From: Marchantia polymorpha subsp. ruderalis | Lineage: Eukaryota > Streptophyta > Marchantiopsida > Marchantiales > Marchantiaceae | Direction: 5' to 3' | DNA: 64,000 nucleotides | Assembly (NCBI GenBank): GCA_037833965.1 | Contig: AP031357.1 | Span: 14,838,001-14,902,000, forward strand | Shown here: piece by piece, positions 52,203 to 62,842 of the stretch | Position numbering within the stretch: position 1 is the stretch's first letter | How the letters are laid out: the number at the start of each line of letters is the position of its first letter | Position numbers and translations under genes: made by a program | The notes under the pieces: generated by a model | The model's input: only the letters and a program-made list of their open reading frames with translations | Database searches by the model: none | Told to the model about the DNA's origin: nothing

Positions 52203-54059
52203 TTGCCTCGCGGCCTTACTGGTTGTACAAAGCGAAGAAAAGGCGAGGTTGGAAGAAGGCAATGGTTGGGAGCTCATGGAAGGGGTAAGAAGCAAGCTCA
52301 ACTCATTGTCACTGATGGTTTCATGGAAGGACACAAGGTGAGAGTTTTAATTGATCCTGGAGCAACTAAGAATTTTCTATCAAGGAATGTTGCTATGAAG
52401 TTAGGTTTGATGTTGATGAAAGATGTGAGTGAAGAAGTTGAATTGCCAAACGGGCAAACTGAAGTGATAGAAACACTACCACGGAGTGTAGAATTATCCA
52501 TAGGTAGATACAAGGAGAGCATTGAATGGAGAGTAATTCGTTTAGCTCAATATGATGTCATCCTTGGAATGCCATGGATGGAACAATATAATCCGAAGGT
52601 AGATTGGAGAAGAAAAGTGATTACAAGTAGTGGATGGAAGATATATGGAGATAGAATTAGATCTCAGAATAGGAATTTACCCCTCTTTGTGATGGGTACA
52701 GCATCCATTTCTAGAGATGATGTATGTTTCCTTGGACTTATAAGAGATATTGGGTCCACGGACAAACCTTACATCCCGGAGTCCTTGAACGACATTTTTA
52801 TGGAGTATAAAGATGTTTTTCCAGATGATCTACCTGCAGGATTACCACCAAAGAGGCGAGTAGATCACAAGATTGAGGTGATACCTGGAAGTACACCAAC
52901 TTGCAAAGCTCCATATCGTTTGGCTCCAAACGAATTGAAAGAATGCAAAGCTCAAGTGGAGGAGATGTTGAGCAAGGGATTCATTCAACCAAATGTTTCA
53001 CCTTATGGAGCTCCAGTACTCTTTGTGAAGAAGAAAGATGGATCCATGAGACTATGTATCGATTATCGCGGGTTGAATCAGCAAACGGTGAAAAACAAAT
53101 ATCCATTACCTTGTATGGATGATTTGTTTGATCAACTTCAAGGAGCGAAGTATTTCACCAAGCTAGATTTGAGAAGCGGCTACAATCAAATTCGAATTGC
53201 AGATGAAGATGTTCACAAGACAACTTTTCGTACTAGGTATGGACACTTTGAGTATCTGGTGATGCCTTTTGGTCTCACTAATGCACCAGCTACATTCATG
53301 GGATTGATGAACGATATCTTTCGCCCTTATCTAGATAAATCTGTCATTGTTTTTCTAGATGATATATTGGTGTATAGCAAAACTTTGAGTGATCATAGAA
53401 GTCATTTACGAGAGGTACTTCAAGTTTTAAGAGACAATCAATTGTTTGCCAAAGCTTCAAAATGTGAATTTGGCAAGTTAGAAGTAGATTACTTGGGTCA
53501 TAGAGTTACAGCTACAGGAATCCAAGTGATGAGTGAGAAGATAGATGCCATTCAGAAATGGATAGCACCTGAGGATCAAACTCAATTGAAGAGTTTTCTA
53601 GGGCTCACTGGATTCTATCGTAGATTTGTGAAAGGTTTTGCTCGACTAGCTCATGCCTTGTTAGGAAAAGGTCAAAAGTGGAGATGGGGAACAGCTCAAG
53701 AGTTAGCTTTTCAAGCCTTGAAAGATGCTTTGTTACACGCACCTATTCTCAAGTGGTATGATCCTAACCGTTCTATCAAGTTGGCCACTGACGCATCAGG
53801 TACAACAGTAGGTGGCATACTTCAACAAGAATGGGAGGATGGATGGCATCCAGTTGCTTTCTATTCTCAAAAGTTGGTGGCGACGGAACAAAATTATCAC
53901 ACGAAAGAACGGGAGGAGTTAGCCATCGTGTTGGCAACCAAACATTGGAAGCATTACTTGAATGATAAGGAGTTTGTGGTGGAGACTGATCATAAACCCT
54001 TGGTTTATTTGGAAACTCAGAAGGATCTGTCCAAACGACAAATTCGATGGGCAGAGTGA
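52203..54059 (+). pseudogene. pol part 1: protease, reverse transcriptase, RNase H
   Basis: An open stretch of 618 codons. The aspartic protease motif is [14 protein letters not shown] shows YRLAPNEL, the [15 protein letters not shown] block, [22 protein letters not shown] and the catalytic FLDDILVYS near 53.35 kb. RNase H shows [12 protein letters not shown] and [10 protein letters not shown]. The frame ends at a TGA where a tryptophan codon would be expected (after RWAE), so translation into integrase is cut. Confidence 0.9.
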
Positions 54060-55620
54060 CGTCAACGCTTCAACATGAAGATTGTGTACGTGGAGGGAAA
54101 GAAGCAACTTGCAGATGCTCTCACACGCATGCCTTGTTTGAATCATGTTGCAGAAGTGAAAATTCAGGCGGATTGGTGGAGCAAGATGTCACAAGCCACA
54201 AAGTAGGATGAAGACATCACTCGGGCACTACAAACTGGAATGGCAGAGAAATCTTGAGGTTTGGCGTTTTACAATCAGCGTATATGGATTCCACAAGATC
54301 ACGATTTGCGCACAATGATTTTGGCAGAAAGTCATGATACAGCCATAGCAGGTCATGTGGGAGTGGAAAAAACCGTGGAGAGTATACAATGAGTATACTA
54401 TTGGCCCAAAATATGTGAGGATGTGGAGTCTTATGTTCAAAGTTGTGTTGCTTGTCAACAAAACAAGGCAAGTAATCAAAAACCAGCGGGTTTATTACAA
54501 CCTCTTCCTATTCCCGAACAGCGGTGGGAACATGTCACCATGGATCTTGTATGTGAGTTACCAAAGACTTCGTTAGGACATGATTCAATGGTAGTTTTTG
54601 TGGACAAATTGAGCAAGATGATTCACATCAGGCCAACCACAAAAACAGTAACAGCTCCATAACTAGCTCAATTGTATCTAGATGCAGTTTTTGTGAAACA
54701 TGGCTTAAGCAAAGTGTTAATCACGGAAAGAGGTACTCACTTCACTAGTTTATTTTGGAAAACTTTGTTTAGTTTTTTCAAAACAAAACTAGCAATGTCA
54801 ACGGCCTATCACCTTCAAACTGATGGACAAACTGAGAGGGCAAATAGAACCGTAGAGGATATGCTACGAGCATTCACATTAGAAGAGCAAGAAGAGTGGG
54901 ACAACCTTTTGCCACTTGTGGAATTTGCATATAACAATTCTGTTAATGCATCCACAAAAGTGTCTCCATTTTTTCTTATGTATGGAGCTCATCCTATAAC
55001 TCATTCAAGTTTGATGAGACTTTCCAAAGGAGAGGTGTTTTCGACCAAAGTTGCAGCATTCAACGAATTTGTGGAGCATATTCACCGAGGACTACATCAG
55101 GCCAAGGAGAAGTTGGTGATAGCTCAAAATCGGCAAAAGCAGCATGCCGATGCTCATTGTAGAGAAGTGATTTTTGAGGTTGGCGATCATGTTTGGTTAT
55201 CTACAACGAATTTGTCTCTTGTAGGAACACCAAAGTTAAAGCCTAGGTTCATTGGTCCATTTTTGGTTTTGAAGCGTGTTGGTGAAGTGTCATACAAGAT
55301 GGAACTTCCGTCACATATGAAAATATATCCAGTATTTCATGTGTCACGATTGCGAAAACATGTACCACGACCAAAACAATTCACCAACAACCAGCACAAA
55401 CTCCTCTTCCAACCTTGATAGCAGATCATGAGGAGTTTGAGGTAGAAAAGATACTCAAGAAACGTATTCGAGGTCATAAATATCCCAAAGTAGAGTATTT
55501 GATTCAATGGAAAGGCTATCCATCGTATGAATCAACTTGAGAACCAGCTAAAAATTTAGCAAATGCACCTTTGATGGTTCAGGAGTTTGAACGTATGTGC
55601 AACGAGGACGTTGCTTCTTA
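54060..55620 (+). pseudogene. pol part 2: integrase and chromodomain (broken)
   Basis: The integrase zinc finger region has a stop (54,256) and another just before a shifted segment (near 54,391). The second half of the finger gives SCVACQQNKA. The catalytic core has MDLVCELP, then ITERGTHFTS, where the usual second aspartate is glutamate, and QTDGQTERANRTVE. A chromodomain (VEKILKKRIRGHKYPK...YLIQWKGYPSY, about 55.44-55.56 kb) lies in another frame and carries a TGA in place of its conserved Trp. Confidence 0.85.
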
Positions 55621-55632
55621 AAAGGAGGGAAG
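55620..55632 (+). other. Polypurine tract
   Basis: The purine-only run AAAAGGAGGGAAG sits two bases before the 3' LTR. It is the expected plus-strand primer. Confidence 0.85.
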
Positions 55633-55634
55633 TT

Positions 55635-56054
55635 TGTAACCATCTTTAGTTAGTTAGAACTAAAGTAGAGGTTACTCCAAATATTGATGTAGATACTTTA
55701 GTGTGCACTAGTCATAGCTGCCACGTCAGCGATCCGCGCACTTGGTAGGTACAGAGTGGATGTGTTAGTTGACAGTGCCACGTCAGCAATCCGTGTGCTT
55801 GTAGGTAAGGATTGAGTGTCTTAGGTAGTGTGTTAGTTGGGTGCGCCACGTCAGCGATCCGTGTGCTTGTTAGGGTTATCCTCCACGTCATCCATCCACT
55901 AGGAGTGGGATGGATGGTGGGGATTATATCTTATCACCTTGTACTTGTTGGTGAGAGCTATATAAGGAAGAGGAGAACCATTGTTGATATCTCTCATCTT
56001 CAGAGTTTACGTTTCTATCTTCGAGTGAGCTTTTCTCTAAACCCTAGTGTTACA
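55635..56054 (+). repeat. 3' LTR
   Basis: 420 bp, collinear with the 5' LTR with no indels seen and about 14 substitutions by hand count. It starts TGTAACC and ends GTTACA. The four GCCACGTCA words and the TATATAA box are kept. Confidence 0.95.
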
Positions 56055-56059
56055 TGAGG

Positions 56060-56310
56060 GCATCGTTCAATGCTCAGACATCAGAGTTACATCCATTATC
56101 CATCATGGGGTTGGGTTACCGTTGGAGTTTGAAGTTTGCTAGACCATTATCTTTGACTATACGACATCATCGGTATGTGTTGCTCATGGTGTAACATTTC
56201 TCCAAGTGGATTGAGTCGGTGGCATTATTTGACAAGGCAAGTGAGGGAACAGCATATGCCTTCCTTGACAGGGTGCTTAGTCAATTTGGTGCACCAACTG
56301 ATAACCGATC
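56060..56310 (+). pseudogene. Older Ty3/gypsy pol, right part (integrase core)
   Basis: Removing the younger element and one TGAGG copy restores frame from the zinc finger into an integrase core (PLSIMGLGYRW, then HFSKWIESVA, then VLSQFGAPT), with one internal stop. The sequence stops being gypsy-like at about 56,310, where a reversed LTR-element fragment begins. Confidence 0.8.
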
Positions 56311-56319
56311 ATATCAACT

Positions 56320-57206
56320 TCACAATCTCTTCTATCGATATACTGTTCTAATTTCTACATAAGTGTTGAACCGAACCGAGATGGGTGGTTCGCGATTCAA
56401 ATCCATGAAACATTAAGTATAGAATGTATATGGTACAATCCCAAGTCTCTCCATAACTAACTATTGAAAGAACTAGTGGCACTCTCGACTTCATCACTCT
56501 AGTCATAAAATTTGCACCCCAACAAGCGACAAGGAACATCCGAAAATGATATTTTTCCATGCAACGAAGGTGAATACTGAATATGTTAGAAATTGGCAAA
56601 TGCAGTATTGGATTCCTATCAAACCCGTCCATATCTGCAAAAACACTAATTTCACTTTTACACCTCTCTTTACATGGAGATCAATGACCTCTACCAGCCT
56701 CTATACACTCTCAAAGTTGCACTCCATCATCACTCACTTGCTATTCCATGAGCAATAATCCACACTCAAGGAAAGAGCAAGGTTGCTCTGATATTATTGT
56801 AACACTAGGGTTTAGCAAGAAGTTCACTCGAAGATGGAAACATAAATTCTGAAGATGAGAGATACCAATAATGATTCCTCTCTCCCTTATATAGCTTTCA
56901 CCAACAAGTACAAGGAGATAAGATCTTATTCTCATCATCCATCTCACTCATACTGGATGAATGACATGAAAAATAATCCTAACAAACACACTGATTGTTG
57001 ACATAATGCTTCCAACTAACACACTAAATCCTAACCTAACAAGCACACGGATCTCTGACGTGACACTGTCAACTAACACACATACTCTCTATCTACCATG
57101 CGTGCAGAGTGTTGACGTGGCAGCTATGACTGGTACACGCTAAAGTATCTACATCAACATTTAGATTAACCTCTACTTTAGTTTTAACTTACTAAAGATG
57201 GTTACA
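56320..57206 (-). mobile_element. Truncated reversed relative of the LTR element
   Basis: In reverse orientation this holds one LTR (56,798-57,206), a decayed primer-site region (GCTCTGATATTA) and the leader frame (56,348-56,632), then breaks off where the younger element would continue to gag. Its LTR differs at many places from the two intact LTRs, and its GCCACGTCA words are partly degraded. It therefore belongs to the same family but an older insertion. Confidence 0.8.
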
Positions 57207-57690
57207 TGAACAAGCCGTAGGCAGCTTTATGTATTTGATGGTGTGCACTATGCTGGATATTGCCTTAGTGATAGGCAAGTGAGCAGCTACATGTCGAATC
57301 CAAGGAAAGTTCACTGGGAAGAAGTGAAATGGATCATGAGATATTTGAAAAGTAATATAGATTATGGCTTATTTTTTGATGGTTTATTAGTCAATGCCAA
57401 ATCATTGTTTGATTATGTTGTTACTGACTAGGGACAGTTTTCAGATAAAAAGAGATTTATAACTAGGTATGTGTTTACACTTGGCGGTGGAAGCATTAGT
57501 TGGAGGTCTACCTTGTAGAAATACGTAGCTCAGTCAACAACGGAAGTTGAGTATATGGTGGCAGCAGAGGCAGCAAAGAAAACTATTTGTTGGTATAGAC
57601 TTATCATGGAAATGAGATTGAAGCAAGGCTTGGTTAATTTTCATTGTGATAGCTATAGTGCTTTATATTTGGCTTAAATAAAAGATAAAA
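57207..57690 (+). pseudogene. Ty1/copia RNase H remnant
   Basis: Frames with stops show the copia signature VSSYMSNPRKVHWEEVKWIM, then YVFTLGGGSISW, STTEVEYMVAAEAAKK and a degraded CDSYSALYLA. This is the C-terminal RNase H part of copia pol. Upstream RT is absent, being replaced by the reversed LTR fragment. Confidence 0.8.
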
Positions 57691-58115
57691 GATCTTACAA
57701 ATTATCTTTGATATCTATATAAGAAATGTGATTAGACTTTACGCTCTATATATATTATAATTAATTGTTAGAAGTCAAAACCAAAAAATTAGCCTAGTCT
57801 TGAAGAAGAAGAATTAATGTGGATACTAAAAAATATTCTTTATTTATTTTAAAAATATGATTATTGTATTATAAGTATTTAAACATGGATTGTTTTCAAA
57901 TGTTGTCATGAAGAAAGTTGATACTCATTCAGTCACTCATTCAATACAAAAACTCACAAAAAAAAGTAGACACTAGACATACATGATTCATTATTACAAA
58001 TTATATTCACAAAAGATTTAAAAAATTATCAAATATATTCTTGAAACTTTCAACAAGAACTTTCGTGACATCTCTTACATGATGATAATTTACCCAATGT
58101 TACTAAATAGTAAAA
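57690..58115. other. AT-rich DNA, nothing recognised
   Basis: A short AT-rich stretch with no open frame or repeat I can assign. Confidence 0.4.
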
Positions 58116-58122
58116 ATTTAGA

Positions 58123-59218
58123 TAGAGGATAGTTATTACTCAGTTTAGGCTAATTACCCTCATCCTACTACACTATGGTGAGGGATAATTAGCCAAGTCA
58201 CTCAATTGGTCGAACAAGTTTGACCACTTTAGGTCAGACAAGTTCTTGATCGGGCCCTTTCGGTACCGATTCAAGTATGTATGAGACCTACCGGAGTAGA
58301 AGAAGAATGTGTTCAAGTAACACGTTCAGATGCGTGTTCATTATGTTTGGAGAGTTCAATCTTGTAATGGAAATCTCGGCAATCTTGATCAACAAAGGCT
58401 TGAGTTTCACGTGACATAATGTTGTTAGGATCCAACCATCACACACATCACCATCATGCACAAACATTCAATAAATGCATCCGATTAACTCCTCGAGCAA
58501 AATTGAACTGTTTTACAACAACTAAACGATCATAGTTGTAACTGTGAGCTGACTTGTCCATGTAATCAAATCCCCGTCATCTTTGTTGAAGCTTACAATT
58601 ATCCTCGATGTTTCAACTAGTATAAGTGATGCTGCTCACATATTGGAGAAGAAGCCACAAACATACAGGGAAATAACATAATTAACACAAGGTCCAAACT
58701 TGACATACAAAGGTCATACATCAAGCAAAGATGTCTCACTTACTACTCATTACTTGTAGAAGAAAACTTTCAGAAGCTCAATCCGTGAACATGAAAAGAA
58801 GTTAATGCAATGTGATGAAGCACGCGATTGCATGATTTTTGGAGAACACTCTAGACTTTGTTAACAATTTCTTCTCAACAATCCCGAGGTGGAGGGAAGA
58901 ATCTATAGTGTGATTCACGGGCTATCAATGAAAGTTACAAATATGATGTTAAGCTTTGATTCAGACTTGGTGAAGGTTCAAGAAATGCACTCCATCCACA
59001 TAGAAATCTGCACGGAGTACTCATCAATTTTCACTATAACGTTATATTAGAGAGCCCAAATAGCATGGAGAATGGGCCCAAGTACAGACTTGGGTCGGTC
59101 TCGGAAGGTCCGATCAAGAACTTCTCCGATCAATTGGATGACTTGGCTAATGATCACTCACCATAGTATAGTAGGGTGAGGGCTAATTAGCCTAAACTGA
59201 GGGATAACTAGCCGCTTC
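58123..59218. mobile_element. Non-autonomous DNA transposon with long imperfect TIRs
   Basis: The left end (about 58,123-58,282) and right end (about 59,060-59,218) are imperfect inverted repeats of about 150 bases. Shared blocks include CTCAGTTTAGGCTAATTA, CTATGGTGAG, TTAGCCAAGTCA and AAGTTCTTGATCGG. The left copy has about 38 extra bases. TTAGAT lies immediately outside both ends (58,117-58,122 and 59,219-59,224) and may be the target duplication. The interior of about 0.8 kb has no long frame. The superfamily is not determined. Confidence 0.65.
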
Positions 59219-59224
59219 TTAGAT

Positions 59225-61276
59225 TTAACTTGAGTTTATTCTTAACAATATACTCCTAAGGTTTTAGGGTTTATTCTATTCATAGGATTTATAGTAAATT
59301 ATTTATAGGATTAGTAGCTTCCATATTTAAATAATTATTTTGCGTAAAGTTCTAGATAGAAATTTAACATATGTATAATTTTAAACTTGACATAACTAAA
59401 CTAAAACTCCACTACTAAACTAAACTAACTAAAATTGAATAAAGTAAAGAAATATATAAAGTTGACAAAATTGTTAGTAAATTGTATTGGTGCTACTATT
59501 GAAAAATTTTTATGAGTTGGATTGAATTTAGCGTCCAGTTCCATTAGTTCAATCTTTTTTATCATATTTTGCAATTCTAATAAAATGATGTATTTAACTC
59601 TACTATTCATTATGTAATTTCTAACAAGATGTAACCCACTTTGATATCATAATAAAATTGACAACTCAATAATACAAATATCAATCAAATAGTTACGTTA
59701 CATATTAACTTTCATGGTAAACATAACTCTATCTTGACATAACATACATTTCACCTTAAAGAGAACAAGTCATGAATGAATGCTACCGTTATTTACAACT
59801 GATTATATCCACACGACCGGGGTAAACAGTAAATGAAAAGATGAATGCAAATCATCATTGTGTTGTACGATGTGATGTATGTCACAAACATCTACAAAAT
59901 TGTATAGTTTTGTGTGTGAAGCATTGCTTATGAGAATGTGGTTGTGGATCCAAGCACATGATATAGATCACACTCGCAAGAAAGTGGCATGATACACACA
60001 CTCACAAGAAAGCAAAGAAATCTTTCAAGTGTGCTCATCCATTACTTTGCATAAGCAATCAAGTTATACACTTAAGTACGCAACTTGATACTCAAAGTAT
60101 TGTGCGTGCTTATCAATGAGGTGCGGATTTCCGGCGAATCAGAATCCTAAACTCAATTAAAATTCATTACAGGTATAATTTTGGTGAGCAAATAGTCATC
60201 TAGGTTCTAATTTCTTCAAACGAGCCATAGGATAAACTTATTAACAATAATGAGCAAACTTATGAAAGATTAAAATAAAATTTTTATATTTTTTTCTCAG
60301 TTTAAATTTATAACAACAATTGTAACAGGATTTACCTAGGGAGATCTTCAGATTTATTATGACGATTGTTAATTCCACTAATCAATTGTAAAGAAAACAA
60401 AACAAAATTATCAAATGAATTTTAGATGTGATATAAATTGAATAACACCCATGCTTTCAGTAAAAGTACTTAAATTTGCATGTACAAAGTTAATGAAGCA
60501 GTTGAAAAAAATATGTGAGACAACGGTTGCAAATACTAAAAATATATGACTAAATATCTGAACCTAACCAGAATATCTTTCAATCTGGTTGGTTGTTGAA
60601 TTAAGTTTGAAGAAATGCTTTGACATGTTAAGGGTCAATTTACCTATTCCTCAATTGTCAAAGCAAAAACTATTGCATTAAATGTATCAATCTTGGCTAA
60701 ACCAATCACACAACGATGAGGGTTGCAAAAGGTGCTGCATATCAAAGAGTGATCTGAATTCATCAGATCCTATCATGTATAACTGAAAGCTTTAGACTAA
60801 CTCTAATTGTTTATTGTCCAATATTATCTAAAACAGATACAAAATGATTCATATTGGTTTGTCGCATGATTAAACATCAACCAAAAGTTGGTTTCCAAAC
60901 ACAAGAATCTTCCAAACTTGCATATTGAACTAAATAGATTTTGATCACCATTTTTTGAGTAATATTTCAGGGGTGCTTATTTAACTGGGAGATTAGTGTG
61001 ATACTCTTGAGAGAGATTCTATACTTTGAACCCAATGAGGAAATTATCTTACTAATGAGAAAGGGTCTAAAGAAATGTACAGAGCGTGCTTGAAACTGAT
61101 GCACAGAAAAAGTTCTTGCTTCTGAGTCCCGGACCTTCTGGAAAACAGCAAAGTCATTTCTTGTTGATCTAAGAGCCAAGTCTGCTTAATACCGATTCTT
61201 AATTTGTTCTTATGCAGAATACCCACGAATTCTTGCTTCGCTGTCCAGTTTTGATGACCCGTGAGTAGCTCATGCA
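59225..61276. other. AT-rich intergenic DNA and 3' flank of the DUF247 gene
   Basis: No gene is seen. The last 300 bases before 61,277 have gene-like composition and are probably the 3' UTR of the minus-strand gene. Confidence 0.45.
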
Positions 61277-62842
61277 TTAGCTAGTGGCCGGACTGCCAGA
61301 TTCATAATAAGCTTTTACGGTATAGAGGGTCTGAAGGAATGTCAAGACGAGTAGGGCGAATGCAGCAACCACCGAAGCAGCAATCCACGGCCGACCAAAA
61401 TAAATTTGTACGAACTCTACCCACAACTGCCTCTTGTCATTGTTGTAAAAGTTATGAATGTCCTTCCGTAGTGTGGCCCATTGTTTGGAAATGGGCACAA
61501 TGTAGGAGGGATACCGCAGTGAGTTGAAGATGTTGGCCACGTCGATGTCCATGCTGAGGTGAGATACTTCGATGACCGACAGTTTTCTCTCTTTCAGGAG
61601 GAGAACGTCCTCCCCCGTGTCAATTAGTTCATCCATGAAGGACAGGTAGCACATCAGGTCTCCTTTATTCAGCACTCTGCTCTCGAATTCAAGCAGATTC
61701 CTCAAAATCATCTCCGTCCAGGGCATGATGCGCAGCTGTGGAACGATGAGAGTCGCTGTGAAAATCCCTCTCCGAAATCTTACGTCGTTTATGCTTCCAG
61801 AGCCTCTGACAATACTGATGCCGGCCTTCTGGAGCTGCGTGGCTGTGGCTATGGGATGCCTGACATCTTTCTCATTAGGCCACTCCCATGTGTTATGCCG
61901 CAGAGCTCCCCAGTACACGCATTCGAGAAGATGGCTGTAATCTTCAGCTTTTAGCGTTGAGATGCGCTCGAGAAGTTTGGATGGCCCGGGCAGAGTGTAT
62001 TGCATCACATCACACACCACTTCGGCTATGTCTCTGAGCACCATAACCGCCGTTGAGCGTTCACTCTCCACCGAGTTCAAAGGCAATTCCTCGATCTCTA
62101 GAGTTACGCCGTCGGGATCAGCTGGGAAATATAGCGAAGATGAATTCTGGGCCTGCTTACTTCTTTTCATGGGACGACTCTGATACATAATCTCCAGTAC
62201 CCTCGTGATGAGCTGGAGCGGAATCTGATTCTGGAAGATGACTAGGATATCGAATAGGTCTCCGAACCTTAATGTACTCAAGCCACGATCTTGCACCACC
62301 TCTGCTATTTCCGCAAAGCGAGGCTGCACCGAGTCATCTGATTTATGGAGGCCCGAGAGAGTGTGCAACATGCAGGTCACGAAGACTGCGTCGAGGGTGA
62401 GGATATTTCGGACTGCCTGTGGATCGTCTATTGGGCAATCATGGTACATGTTCTTCATGTCTTCAGGGCTCTCGACCACCAGTTGACAGATTTCTGTCCA
62501 GCTCTTTTTTACAGTTCCTTTGAAGACCACCGCCATCTCCAGCTTCAATTCGACTTTGTACCTGTCGATAGTAGTCGACTCCTTCACCTGAATGTCCTTG
62601 TTGTACAGACCCAGAGAGATGTACCCTGGCGATAACTGCTCTGATTGAGTCGCGCGAGTCGAGGGGTGGAAGATTTTCGGATTCGCTGTACTCCGAGCTT
62701 TTTTCATATCAGCCATCAATTCATCCATCAAATCTATGCGCTCCAAATGCAGAATGTGTTCCATCTTCTGCTTCCCGCTAGCCATCATGGACCTACTAGT
62801 ACTTTCGCCCTGAAAAATCAGACTGATGTATCGACCACGCAC
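61277..62842 (-). CDS. DUF247 (UPF0481) membrane-anchored protein
   Basis: A single uninterrupted frame of 521 residues. DUF247 hallmarks appear in order: LDAVFVTCML about 150, IFQNQIPLQLITRV about 205, ATATQLQKAGISIV about 340, a RGIFTATLIVPQLRI core about 365, RNLLEFE about 390, YLSFMDELIDTGEDVLLL about 410, and near the end IYFGRPWIAASVVAAF. Residues about 486-510 form one hydrophobic helix, followed by a short tail, the usual C-terminal anchor. DUF247 proteins are plant-specific with mostly unknown roles; in grasses two classes are self-incompatibility determinants. An internal ATG 19 codons in (near 62,785) is an alternative start. The lack of introns is normal for this family. Confidence 0.9.
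   Translation of the reverse strand: MRGRYISLIFQGESTSRSMMASGKQKMEHILHLERIDLMDELMADMKKARSTANPKIFHPSTRATQSEQLSPGYISLGLYNKDIQVKESTTIDRYKVELKLEMAVVFKGTVKKSWTEICQLVVESPEDMKNMYHDCPIDDPQAVRNILTLDAVFVTCMLHTLSGLHKSDDSVQPRFAEIAEVVQDRGLSTLRFGDLFDILVIFQNQIPLQLITRVLEIMYQSRPMKRSKQAQNSSSLYFPADPDGVTLEIEELPLNSVESERSTAVMVLRDIAEVVCDVMQYTLPGPSKLLERISTLKAEDYSHLLECVYWGALRHNTWEWPNEKDVRHPIATATQLQKAGISIVRGSGSINDVRFRRGIFTATLIVPQLRIMPWTEMILRNLLEFESRVLNKGDLMCYLSFMDELIDTGEDVLLLKERKLSVIEVSHLSMDIDVANIFNSLRYPSYIVPISKQWATLRKDIHNFYNNDKRQLWVEFVQIYFGRPWIAASVVAAFALLVLTFLQTLYTVKAYYESGSPATS

Larger units (their letters stand above)
50017..56054 (+). mobile_element. Ty3/gypsy chromovirus-type LTR retrotransposon with 5-bp TSD
   Basis: The element is about 6.04 kb, bounded by two 420-bp TG...CA LTRs and flanked by TGAGG at 50,012-50,016 and 56,055-56,059. 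The order is LTR, primer site, leader, gag with a CCHC knuckle, protease, RT, RNase H, integrase, chromodomain, polypurine tract, LTR. Protease-RT-RNase H-integrase order marks Ty3/gypsy, and a chromodomain at the integrase C-terminus marks a chromovirus. Stops, frameshifts and about 14 differences between the LTRs by hand count show it is not recent and cannot encode intact proteins. Confidence 0.95.
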
